Positions 7,230 through 14,553 of a stretch of DNA of 14,582 nt are shown here, one piece after another; position 1 is the stretch's first letter, and the number at the start of each line of letters is the position of its first letter. The notes under the pieces were generated by a model, which saw only the letters and a list, made by a program, of their open reading frames with translations, did not search any database and was not told the origin of the DNA. The stretch spans positions 1-14,582 of the forward strand of contig DATKZB010000310.1 in NCBI GenBank assembly GCA_035528235.1, written 5' to 3'. The stretch comes from DATKZB01 sp035528235 (GTDB lineage Bacteria > Planctomycetota > Phycisphaerae > FEN-1346). The position numbers and the translations under genes were made by a program.

Positions 7230-8116
7230 GACACCGGCCCATGACACACCGGGCGAGGACCGTGCTGATCGCCGCGGCGGCGCTGGTGCTGGTGCTGGCG
7301 GTGCCGGTGCTCGCCGCCCCCGTCGGTTCGGATAGCCCCGCTGCCCCGGCTGCGCCCCCCGCTTCGGCCGCTCCGGCCGCCCCGGCTACTGCGCCCGCTC
7401 GGGATGCTCCCGCCGCTTCTGCCGCTCCGGATGCTTCCGCGGCTTCGACCGTCCCGGCCGCACCGACTACCCCCGTCCCGCCGGCCTCTTCTGCCGCGCC
7501 GGCCGCTCCGGCCGCTTCGGTTGCCCCCGCCGCCGGGGGCGCCGACTCGTGGGACAAGTACCGCCTGCTGACCGAGCGCAACATCTTCCTCCGCGACCGC
7601 CGCCGCCCGTCAACCGGAAGGCCTGCCCCGCGGGGACCGATCGAACCCCTTGACAGCGACCGGTACCTCGTGCTGACCGGCACCGTCAACTACGGCGACG
7701 AGTTCGTGGCCTTCTTCGAGGACACCCGCGCCGGCAAGACCGTCCGGACCCGCGTCGGCAAGACCATCGGCAACGGCACCCTCAAGGCCATCACCCTCAG
7801 GGGCGTCGAGTACGACCGTCGCGGCACGGTAACGAAAATCGCCATCGGCCGCACGCTGACCGGAAGCGTCGCCACGCTGATTGAGAAGGTCGCCGCCGTC
7901 CTGCCGGAACCGCCGAAACCAGGCGCGACCGGCGCCCCACCCGACGCCGGCCAGGGCCGGCCGCCTGACGCCCCGCGCGAGGGTCGGCCGGGGGCCCCGC
8001 CGGAGTCCTCGGCAGCACCCCCGGGGGCCCCCCAGGCGGACGCCCCACTGGATCCCGGCATGGCCCAGATTCTGGAAGGCATGCGCCAACGGCGCGAACA
8101 GGAGTTGAGGCAATGA
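7226..8116 (+). CDS. GspC/PilP-like periplasmic connector with Ala/Pro-rich linkers
   Basis: This is a 296-residue exported protein. Residues 13-30 are hydrophobic and end in PVLA/AP, which could be a cleavable signal peptide or an uncleaved anchor. Residues 38-105 are almost purely Ala, Pro and Ser. A folded core spans about 109-222: WDKYRLLTERNIFLRDRR, then RYLVLTGTVNYGDEFVAFFE, GKTIGNGTLKAITLRGVEYD and a final beta strand. This 'erNIF ... LtGtv ... g...l..I....v' pattern matches the HR domain of GspC and the related PilP fold, which bind the N0 domain of the secretin. Residues 228-277 are again Pro/Ala-rich, ending in a short charged helix. It lies between gspM and gspD, coupled to both by ATGA, with AAGGAG at 7213-7218. 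No PDZ domain is seen. I give no symbol because GspC is normally encoded at the other end of the operon. Confidence 0.7.
   Translation: MRHRPMTHRARTVLIAAAALVLVLAVPVLAAPVGSDSPAAPAAPPASAAPAAPATAPARDAPAASAAPDASAASTVPAAPTTPVPPASSAAPAAPAASVAPAAGGADSWDKYRLLTERNIFLRDRRRPSTGRPAPRGPIEPLDSDRYLVLTGTVNYGDEFVAFFEDTRAGKTVRTRVGKTIGNGTLKAITLRGVEYDRRGTVTKIAIGRTLTGSVATLIEKVAAVLPEPPKPGATGAPPDAGQGRPPDAPREGRPGAPPESSAAPPGAPQADAPLDPGMAQILEGMRQRREQELRQ
7337..7540 (+). repeat. Low-complexity Ala/Pro/Ser-coding tract
   Basis: This in-frame tract consists of imperfect repeats of GCC/GCT/GCG and CCG/CCC codons, giving a disordered Ala-Pro-Ser linker (residues 38-105 of the GspC-like protein). The mixed codons mean it is not a simple microsatellite. 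Confidence 0.8.
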
Positions 8117-10509
8117 CCACAAAACACGTCACTCCAGGCCCGGCCGGACGCAACGGCCCCAGGTATGCCGGGCCGAGATCGACCTGCCCGTCGCGGGCCA
8201 TCCCGTGGGCCCTCTGGTTGGCTGCCATGATGGTCGCCGCCATCGCCGTCGCGGCCGAGGCCCCGCCCCCGCCGCCGTCGTCCCAGGCCCCGCCCCCGCC
8301 GCCGGCGGCCGACGCCCCCAAGCCGGAGGCCGAGACCCCGGCCGAACCCGAACCCGAAGCCGAGGCCCCACCGGCCGACGCCCCCAAGCCGGAAGGCGAG
8401 GCCCCGCCGCCCGGCGCCCCCAGGCCGGAAGGCGAGGCCCCGCCTATGGTGCCGGGCGGCCCCCCTCGGCCCGACGGGCCCAGGCCGGAGGGCGAAGCCC
8501 CGCCGACTGACCTGGAGCCCGCGTACCCGCCGATCGTGCCGGGCGAGCCCCTGCGGTTGAACTTCAAGGACGCCTCGCTCCACACCGTGCTGGAGTACAT
8601 CTCGGAGGCGACGGGCCTGATCATCGTCCAGGAGCCCGTCGTCGACGGCCGCGTGACCATCATGAGCCACCAGCCCCTCGACACCGAGGAGGCCATCGCC
8701 CTGCTCGACACGGTGCTGAAGTCGAAGGGCTATGCCGCCATTCGCACGGGCCGGAACCTGCGGATCGTCGCCCTGTCGCAGGCGGGCAAGGAGAACGTGC
8801 CGGTGTTCTCGGGCAACGACCCCGAAAACATTCCCGTGGCCGACAAGGTGGTGACGCAGATCATCCCGGTGCGGTACGCCGACGCCACGAAACTGAAGAC
8901 GGACCTCACGCCGCTGATTGCGTCGACGGCCACGCTGACGGCCAACGCGGCCAGCAACGCGCTGGTGCTGGTCGACACGCAGGCGAACATCCGCCGAATC
9001 GTCGAGATCGTCCAGGCCCTCGACGGGCAGATGTCGGGGGTGGCCGAGGTCAAGGTCTTTCAGTTGAAGTATGCCAATGCGACCAATGCCGCCAAACTCA
9101 TCACCGACCTGTTCAAGCCGGATGACCAACAGGCGGCCCAGTCGGCGAGGCGCATGTTCCCCTTCGGTCGCGGCGGGCCACCGCCCCAGGGCGGGCAGAG
9201 CGACGAGAAGAGCGGACGCGAGCAGAAGGTCATCGCCACGGCCGACGACCGCACCAACACGCTCGTCATCAGCGCACCGCCCGACATGCTGAAGACCATC
9301 GAGGGCATCATCAAGGAACTCGACTCCAACCCCAGCGAGGAACAGGCCGTCTTCACCTACCGCCTGAAGAACGCCGACGCCGCGAACCTCGAAACCGTCC
9401 TCAACAACATCTTCTCGGAGTACGGCACGGCCGGCGGCACGGGGCGAACCAACGTGCCGGGGCAGACGCGCGGCGGGATGTCGCAGTTCGGGCGTAGCGG
9501 CACCCAGCAGATCGCCGCCACGGCCAACGACCTCGTCGGCCAGGTTTTCGTGGTGGCCGACGCCGACACCAACTCGCTGCTCGTCCGCACCGCCAGCAAG
9601 CACTTCGAACGCGTCCAGGAGATCCTCAAGGACCTCGACCGCGCCATCCCCCAGGTGCTCATCAAGGTGCTCATCGCCGAGGTGACCCACGAGGACGAAC
9701 TCGACCTGGGCACCGAGTTCTCGATCCTGAACCTCCAGTTCGGCGCCACCGTCAACGGCACCGGCGACCTGGGCGGCACCGACGAGCGGGCCGGCGGCCT
9801 CGTGACCGCCAACATGAACGCCAACCTGGCCTCCACCTTCAACGCCCTCCAGCGCGACGGCCGGCTCGACGTGCTCTCGCGCCCCTACATCCTGACGAGC
9901 GACAACCAGGAGGCCACCATCACCATCGGCCAGGAGGTGCCCTTCATCCGCAACAGCCGCACCACCGAGACCGGCCAGACCGTCAACACCATCGAGTACG
10001 AGGACGTCGGCATCATCCTGAAGGTCACGCCGCACGTCAACCCGATGGGCCTGGTCAACCTGGAGGTGGCACCCGAGATCTCGACCGTCACCGACACGAC
10101 CGTCCCGATCTCCGAGACGGTCAACGCCACCGTCTACGCCAAACGGTCGGCCCAGACGAAGGTGGCGATCCTCAACGGCCAGACGATCGTCATCGGCGGC
10201 CTCATGGAGGACCGCATCATCGACGCCGTCCGCAAGGTGCCCGGCCTGGGCGACATCCCCCTGCTGGGCGCCCTGTTCCGCCACACCACCAAGCGGACGG
10301 TCAAGACGGAACTCCTCATCTTCCTCACGCCGCACGTCGCCCAGCAGCCCGAGCAGCTCGAGGCCATGTCGAAGGACGAGATGGCCGGCACGAAGGCCGT
10401 CCAGGACGCGGCCGGGCAAGGCGCCTTCGACGAACACATGGACGCCATGAACCGCGGGGCCACGCCCCCGACGCCGCCGGGAGAACCAGGTGAGATCGAG
10501 CAGCCGTAA
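8113..10509 (+). CDS. gspD: Outer-membrane secretin GspD
   Basis: GspD forms the outer-membrane channel of the T2SS. The 798-residue protein has a long basic N-region and a hydrophobic signal core (residues 30-48, likely cut after Ala48). Residues 49-140 are a Pro/Glu/Ala-rich linker with a nine-residue repeat. N0 is about 147-221 (LRLNFKDASLHTVLEYISEA). Three ring-building domains follow: N1 246-305, N2 312-405 and N3 412-510, each ending in a strand-helix with 'LD'. The secretin core is about 513-741, with QVLIKVLIAEV, VLSRPYILTSDNQEATITIG, and the signature VPGLGDIPLLGALFR (709-723). The N2 loop (336-369) is long and Gly/Pro-rich. The C-terminal tail of about 58 residues could bind a pilotin. 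The start forms ATGA with the preceding stop, with GGAG at 8101-8104. PilQ is excluded by context. Confidence 0.96.
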   Translation: MTTKHVTPGPAGRNGPRYAGPRSTCPSRAIPWALWLAAMMVAAIAVAAEAPPPPPSSQAPPPPPAADAPKPEAETPAEPEPEAEAPPADAPKPEGEAPPPGAPRPEGEAPPMVPGGPPRPDGPRPEGEAPPTDLEPAYPPIVPGEPLRLNFKDASLHTVLEYISEATGLIIVQEPVVDGRVTIMSHQPLDTEEAIALLDTVLKSKGYAAIRTGRNLRIVALSQAGKENVPVFSGNDPENIPVADKVVTQIIPVRYADATKLKTDLTPLIASTATLTANAASNALVLVDTQANIRRIVEIVQALDGQMSGVAEVKVFQLKYANATNAAKLITDLFKPDDQQAAQSARRMFPFGRGGPPPQGGQSDEKSGREQKVIATADDRTNTLVISAPPDMLKTIEGIIKELDSNPSEEQAVFTYRLKNADAANLETVLNNIFSEYGTAGGTGRTNVPGQTRGGMSQFGRSGTQQIAATANDLVGQVFVVADADTNSLLVRTASKHFERVQEILKDLDRAIPQVLIKVLIAEVTHEDELDLGTEFSILNLQFGATVNGTGDLGGTDERAGGLVTANMNANLASTFNALQRDGRLDVLSRPYILTSDNQEATITIGQEVPFIRNSRTTETGQTVNTIEYEDVGIILKVTPHVNPMGLVNLEVAPEISTVTDTTVPISETVNATVYAKRSAQTKVAILNGQTIVIGGLMEDRIIDAVRKVPGLGDIPLLGALFRHTTKRTVKTELLIFLTPHVAQQPEQLEAMSKDEMAGTKAVQDAAGQGAFDEHMDAMNRGATPPTPPGEPGEIEQP
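8317..8505 (+). repeat. Four imperfect 27-bp coding repeats in gspD
   Basis: Four units encode PKPEAETPA, PKPEGEAPP, PRPEGEAPP and PRPEGEAPP at 8317-8343, 8383-8409, 8419-8445 and 8479-8505. They lie in the linker between the GspD signal peptide and N0. The last three differ only at a few, mostly synonymous, bases. Spacing between units is uneven, so they are dispersed copies rather than a strict tandem array. Confidence 0.8.
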
Positions 10510-10942
10510 CCTCGCCGCCGTCGCGCTGGCCGTCGCCCTGGCCATCGTCCTGGCGGCGGCCGGATGCCGGACGGTCGCGCCAGAAGACCGCCGGCCCAGC
10601 GTCCGGATGGACGCCTGCGCCGAACGGCTACACGACGCCTGCGGGCAACTCCTGCTCTACTACAGTCTGCACCAGCGCCTGCCCGAGACGCTCGACGCCC
10701 TGGCGACGCTCGGCGCGCCGGCCCCCCTGCCGCTCGTCTGCCCCGTCTCGGGCAAGCCGTACGTCTACCGCCCCGAGGGCCTGGCCGTGCCGGCCCAGCC
10801 CGGCCGGCTCGTCCTGTACGACGCCGAGCCGAGCCACTCGGGGATGCGATGGGGCGTCCTGGTTGGCGGTGCCGAAGAGGGCAAGCGCCTGACCACCCGG
10901 GTCGTCCTTTTGCCCGACAACGCCGTCTCTGCCGCGCCTTAG
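10490..10942 (+). CDS. Small lipoprotein coupled to gspD (pilotin candidate)
   Basis: A 150-residue protein of unrecognised family. It starts at GTG 10490, 20 nt inside gspD, with GGAG at 10480-10483. Residues 8-25 are a hydrophobic signal core followed by AAGC, so Cys26 is the likely lipidated residue, although Ala rather than Leu occupies the -3 position. The mature part has a helix-like segment with Cys43 and Cys51 (MDACAERLHDACGQLLLYYS), then RLPETLDALATLG and LVCPVSGKPYVYRPEGL with Cys84, then RLVLYDAEPSHSGMRWGVLVGG. This second half resembles the globular region of planctomycete-type pilin-like proteins ('CP..GkpYvY ... H..g.r..l'), but no prepilin motif is present. Its place as the last gene of the T2SS operon, overlapping the secretin gene, suggests it may guide or stabilise GspD as a pilotin. 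That role is inference. Confidence 0.75.
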   Translation: MRSSSRNLAAVALAVALAIVLAAAGCRTVAPEDRRPSVRMDACAERLHDACGQLLLYYSLHQRLPETLDALATLGAPAPLPLVCPVSGKPYVYRPEGLAVPAQPGRLVLYDAEPSHSGMRWGVLVGGAEEGKRLTTRVVLLPDNAVSAAP

Positions 10943-10974
10943 CACGTAGGGTGCGTACTCTGCACTCGTACGTG
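10943..10974 (+). terminator. Hairpin directly after the T2SS operon, possible terminator
   Basis: Outer arms CACGTA and TACGTG (10943-10948, 10969-10974) pair. Inner arms GGGTGC and GCACTC pair with one G-T wobble and a bulged G68, leaving a 7-nt loop (10955-10961). The hairpin begins at the base after the lipoprotein stop codon and is followed by only TTTA, so it is a weak intrinsic terminator at best. Confidence 0.45.
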
Positions 10975-10986
10975 TTTAGGGTGTGC

Positions 10987-11010
10987 CACGGCCGGTCTTG
11001 CCCGGCCGTG
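10987..11010. repeat. Perfect 9-bp-stem inverted repeat
   Basis: Arms CACGGCCGG (10987-10995) and CCGGCCGTG (11002-11010) are exact reverse complements around a 6-nt loop, TCTTGC. The stem is almost all G+C, but no T-run follows on either side, so it may be a second termination or mRNA-stabilising structure, or a dispersed palindrome. Confidence 0.6.
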
Positions 11011-11042
11011 CGTCGCGCCGACCACCCCGCCCTGCCACAGGA

Positions 11043-11068
11043 CATGGTCACCCTTCGGGATGACCATG
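11043..11068 (+). repeat. 26-nt near-palindrome, copy 1
   Basis: Arms CATGGTCA and TGACCATG are joined by CCC-TTC-GGG with one bulged A. An exact reverse-complement copy of all 26 nt lies at 14554-14579, and the match continues for 5 of the next 6 bases (11069-11074 against 14548-14553). The gene between them is 11164-14538. It may be a dispersed REP-like element or a structured terminator. Confidence 0.85.
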
Positions 11069-11106
11069 GCACCCGGTGCCCATACATACGCACGCCACAC
11101 GGACGC

Positions 11107-11135
11107 TGGACAATCTCCCCTGCACCGGCGACAAT
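11107..11135 (+). promoter_or_regulatory. Possible sigma-70-type promoter for the GH123-like gene
   Basis: TGGACA (11107-11112, one mismatch to TTGACA) and GACAAT (11130-11135, two mismatches to TATAAT) are separated by 17 nt. They lie 28 nt before the ATG at 11164. This is the best pair I can see in the gap; in DNA this GC-rich a chance match is possible. Confidence 0.35.
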
Positions 11136-11152
11136 CATCCCCGGACCCGGAC

Positions 11153-11158
11153 AAGGAG
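11153..11158 (+). promoter_or_regulatory. Ribosome-binding site fixing the start at 11164
   Basis: AAGGAG lies 5 nt before ATG 11164. The reading frame is open 600 nt further upstream, but only this ATG has both a Shine-Dalgarno site and a signal peptide directly after it. Confidence 0.8.
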
Positions 11159-11163
11159 AGACC

Positions 11164-14100
11164 ATGCGCGCGGCTTCCTGGACGTGGCTGGTTGTGCTGG
11201 TGGCGACGATTCCACTGGAGGCGGCACGGGCCGCCGAGAACCTCGTCGAAGACCCATCCTTCGAGATGCCCAAGGAGAGGGACCGCTTCGGCCTGGTCTT
11301 CGCCAAGTGGGGCGGCTGGAAGTACGAGGGCGATTGCGACTTCGCCGTCGGCCGCGTGGCGCGGACCGGCAAGTCGTCGTGCCTGCTCGTGGGCGGCAAC
11401 GGGGCGAAGATCCGCGCCGCCCAGCCGGTGGACCTGGGGCCGGGCCGGTACCGCATCACGGCCTACCTGCGGGGCCTGGACATCGGCACCGGCATCTGGA
11501 ACCAGACCACCGAGTTCATGTTAGCCGACAAGTACGTCCAACTCCAGAAGAACGGCACCTTCGGCTGGACCCCGCTAACCTACGTCGGCCAGGTGACCGA
11601 GAAGAAGAAGACCGGCCCGTCGTTCGGCCTCATGGCGCCCGGGTACCTCTGGATCGACGACGTGACGATGGAGAAGGTGGGCGACGACGTGCCACTGACC
11701 GAGCGGCCCGTCCTCGGCCAGGAAGAGGCGCCCATCGCCCCGCCGGGCGACCTCGGCACCGCGCCCGTCCGCTGCCCCGAGTGCGCCTACCGGAACAACC
11801 CCGCATGGAAGGTCTGCTACGCCTGCGGCACGCCGCTGGAGGCAAGGAAGGCGACCGCCGCCGGGCCGCCCGTCCGGCTCATCACCTCGTTCGAAGACCG
11901 CAACCCCTTCGACTCCGGCACCGTGGTCGAGGAGCACGCAACCGACGGCGCGAAGGCCCTGCGCATCGACCGCTCGTACGCCTGCATGGACGGCCCGCAG
12001 GACTGGACCGGCTACGATTACCTCAAGGCCGACCTGTACACCGACGCCGCCGAGCCGCTGCAACTGTACGTCGAGATTCGCGACACGGCCACTCAAGGCT
12101 ATTGGACCCGCGTCAACTACACGACGGTCGTGCCGCCGGGCGCCAGCACGTTCATCCTGCCCGTCAAGCAGATGTACGTGGGCGAGAAGTCGCGGCCCGG
12201 GCGGATGCTGATCCTGAGCGGCATCAGGCGGCTCGTCTTCAGCGTCGGCGACAAGCCGTTGGCGCCGCTCTTCGTCGACAACGTCCGCCTGGAGCGCGAC
12301 GAGTCGGTCGGCAAGGTCCTCTTCGACGGTCTCTGGGCCTTCGATCTCGGCACCGGCACGAGCCCCGCGATGGAAGGCTTCACGCCCCTCACCGCGGCCA
12401 CGCGCTACAGCAAGGGCCGGGGCTACGGTCTGAAGGACGCCCGCATCTGGCGGGGCTTCGACGTCCTCCAGCCCGACCCGCTGTACCAGGACTTCCTGTG
12501 CATCGAGTCGGGCGGCCTGGCCGTCGACGTGCCCAACGGCACGTACCGCGTCTTCGTCAACCTCGACAACCCCTCCGGTTTCTGGGGCGAGTACCAGGTG
12601 TACCGGAAGCGCGCCGTCCTGGCCCAGGGCGCCCCCGTGTCCACCGACACGATGGATTTCGAGGCCGTCAAGGGCAAGTACTTCCGCTTCTGGAACGTCG
12701 AGGACCTGCCGGCCGACAACACCTTCGACAAGTACCAGAAGGCGTACTTCGGCGAGAAGACGTTCGACGTCGAGGTGACCGACGGGCAACTGCGCCTCGG
12801 CTTCGAGGGCGAGAACTGGGCGTGCAGCGTGTCGGCCGTCGTCATCTTCCCCATCGAGAAGGCCACGGACGGCGCGCGGTTCCTCAAGTTCGTCGAGGAC
12901 CGCCGCCGGTTCCACTTCGACAACTACTTCAAGCGGGTCCTCCACCGCCCGACCGGCGATGCGCTGCGGCCGTCGGCCGACGACGAGAAGCGCGGTTACG
13001 TGGTCTTTGCGCGCGATTACATGAAGGACGTCTACTACAACGACACGCCCGCCCGCGACGAACTCGGCAAGCCCCTGACGGCCTCGGCCTTTGCCGGCGA
13101 CCGCGAGCCGCTGACACTGACCGTGCTGCCCCTCAAGGACCTCGGCCGGGTGACCGTGACGGCGAGCGACCTGGCGGGGCCGGACGCCTCAATACCCGCC
13201 GCCGCCATCGACGTGGGATTCGTCTCGTACCGCATCAACCGCGTGACGATGGAGGGGTCGGTCTACACGATCGCCCCGCGCCTCATCCTGCCCATGAACA
13301 CGGTGGACATGCCCAAGGCGGTGGCCCGGCGTTTCTGGCTCACCGTGAAGCCGCCCGCCCAGGCCAAGCCCGGCGTCTATCGCGGCAAGGTGACCATCCG
13401 GCCCGAGAAGGGCGCGGCCACCGAGGTGCCCGTGGAGTTTACCGTTCGCCGCGGCACGCTCGACCCGGTGGACATACCCGCCGGCCCGTGGGGCTACGCC
13501 ATTGGCGTCCCCTGGCCGGGCGACGACCCCGCGGCAACCGCCTACGCCCAGGCCATGGCGCGCCAGAGCCTCGGCAAGATGCGCGAGTACGGTTTCACGA
13601 CGTTCAGCGGCGTTCCCACGGTCGTCTACCAGGGGTTCAAGGACGGCAAACCCGTGCTCGACTTCGCCGCCGCCGACGCCCAGATGGCCATGGCCAAGGA
13701 GGCCGGATTCATGGCGGTGGTCTCGTACGGAAGCGGCGTCCGCGGCATCAACATGTACTACCAGGACCTCGATCGGATGAAGGCCGCCGGTTTCTCGGAT
13801 TACAGCGAGTTCGTCAAGGCGGTCTTCGGCGAGATTCAGCGGCACGCCCAGGCCAGCGGCTGGCTGCCCGTGTACTGGAACCTGGGCGACGAGCCCATCG
13901 GCGACGACCTGAAACGCAGTGCCGAGAACGCCCTGGCCTACCGGAAAGCGTTCCCCAAGGGCCCGCCGTTCTTCACAGCGGCGAGCAGTTTCAGCGGCGA
14001 CAAGCGCGACGACCCCCACTTCCTGCTCTCGAAAGCCCTGCACGTGGCCGACTGGAACGGCCACGATGAGGCTTCGGTCAACCTCCTCCACGAGGCCGGC

Positions 14101-14538
14101 AGCGATTGGGCCTTTTACAACGGCGGGAACCGCTGGACGTATGGCACGTATCTGTACAAGGCCGCCAAGCAGTTCGGCCTGAAGTTCCGCGTCTCCTGGC
14201 ACTGGAACGTCGTCGCCGGCGATCCGTACTACGCCCTGGATTGTCGCGAGGACGACTACGCCTGGTGCAACGCCACGCCCGACGGCCGCCTGGTGCCGGC
14301 GGTCCGGTTCGAGCGACTCCGCGAGGGGCTCGACGATTACCGCTGCATGCTCACCCTGGCTCGCTTGGCAGCCGAGAAGGCCGGGACGCCTGAGGCCGCG
14401 GCCGCACAGGAGTTGATCGCGACGCGCCTGGCCGCCTTCAAACTCGGCCAGCGCGATCACGACGCCCTGTTCGGCCCCGAGGATTGGGCCGCCTTCCGCC
14501 GCCGCATGGCCGACGCCATCCACGCCCTGCGAAAGTAG
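11164..14538 (+). CDS. Large exported GH123/DUF4091-like glycosidase with zinc ribbon and carbohydrate-binding-like domains
   Basis: The protein has 1,124 residues. Residues 1-23 are a signal peptide (cut near AARA/AEN). Residues 26 to about 170 resemble a jelly-roll module (LVEDPSFEMP start, LWIDDVTME end). Residues 204-221 are a zinc ribbon, CPEC-x10-CYAC. Residues about 238-379 look like a second beta-sandwich (LITSFEDRNPF ... FVDNVRLERD). About 384-566 resembles a galactose-binding/malectin-like module (FDLGTGTSPAMEGFTPLT). About 595-768 matches the N-terminal beta domain of GH123/DUF4091 proteins. The rest is a TIM-barrel-like region with LGDEP (Asp909-Glu910) and the family ending 'VRFERLREGLDDYR' (1047-1060). 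In characterised GH123 N-acetylgalactosaminidases an Asp-Glu pair is catalytic; here that role and the substrate are inferred. The gene has its own likely promoter and follows hairpins, so it is probably not part of the T2SS operon, though it could be a secreted cargo. Confidence 0.8.
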   Translation: MRAASWTWLVVLVATIPLEAARAAENLVEDPSFEMPKERDRFGLVFAKWGGWKYEGDCDFAVGRVARTGKSSCLLVGGNGAKIRAAQPVDLGPGRYRITAYLRGLDIGTGIWNQTTEFMLADKYVQLQKNGTFGWTPLTYVGQVTEKKKTGPSFGLMAPGYLWIDDVTMEKVGDDVPLTERPVLGQEEAPIAPPGDLGTAPVRCPECAYRNNPAWKVCYACGTPLEARKATAAGPPVRLITSFEDRNPFDSGTVVEEHATDGAKALRIDRSYACMDGPQDWTGYDYLKADLYTDAAEPLQLYVEIRDTATQGYWTRVNYTTVVPPGASTFILPVKQMYVGEKSRPGRMLILSGIRRLVFSVGDKPLAPLFVDNVRLERDESVGKVLFDGLWAFDLGTGTSPAMEGFTPLTAATRYSKGRGYGLKDARIWRGFDVLQPDPLYQDFLCIESGGLAVDVPNGTYRVFVNLDNPSGFWGEYQVYRKRAVLAQGAPVSTDTMDFEAVKGKYFRFWNVEDLPADNTFDKYQKAYFGEKTFDVEVTDGQLRLGFEGENWACSVSAVVIFPIEKATDGARFLKFVEDRRRFHFDNYFKRVLHRPTGDALRPSADDEKRGYVVFARDYMKDVYYNDTPARDELGKPLTASAFAGDREPLTLTVLPLKDLGRVTVTASDLAGPDASIPAAAIDVGFVSYRINRVTMEGSVYTIAPRLILPMNTVDMPKAVARRFWLTVKPPAQAKPGVYRGKVTIRPEKGAATEVPVEFTVRRGTLDPVDIPAGPWGYAIGVPWPGDDPAATAYAQAMARQSLGKMREYGFTTFSGVPTVVYQGFKDGKPVLDFAAADAQMAMAKEAGFMAVVSYGSGVRGINMYYQDLDRMKAAGFSDYSEFVKAVFGEIQRHAQASGWLPVYWNLGDEPIGDDLKRSAENALAYRKAFPKGPPFFTAASSFSGDKRDDPHFLLSKALHVADWNGHDEASVNLLHEAGSDWAFYNGGNRWTYGTYLYKAAKQFGLKFRVSWHWNVVAGDPYYALDCREDDYAWCNATPDGRLVPAVRFERLREGLDDYRCMLTLARLAAEKAGTPEAAAAQELIATRLAAFKLGQRDHDALFGPEDWAAFRRRMADAIHALRK

Positions 14539-14553
14539 ACCGGCGAGGGGTGG

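Larger units (their letters stand above)
10943..11163. other. Intergenic gap between the T2SS operon and the GH123-like gene
   Basis: In 221 bp this holds three successive hairpins (10943-10974, 10987-11010, 11043-11068), a short GGCACC/GGTGCC inverted pair at 11068-11080, and a possible promoter. I see no convincing coding sequence here. Confidence 0.7.

Noticed and set aside
8317..8505. Possible CRISPR-like array from regularly spaced repeats
   Set aside because: The repeats are in frame, code for a Pro-rich linker and have uneven spacers made of similar codons.
7690..10545. A 951-codon open frame on the - strand opposite gspD
   Set aside because: It mirrors the strong codon bias of gspD; its translation is repetitive Gly/Val/Asp/Arg-rich sequence without recognisable domains, and gspD is certain.
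10564..11163. Upstream extension of the GH123-like frame across the lipoprotein gene
   Set aside because: The extension lacks a ribosome site and would bury the signal peptide; ATG 11164 has AAGGAG and a proper signal sequence.
11076..14069. A 997-codon + strand frame inside the GH123-like gene
   Set aside because: Its translation is Arg/Pro/Gly-rich shadow sequence, typical of an alternative frame in GC-rich DNA; the overlapping frame has clear domains and a signal peptide.
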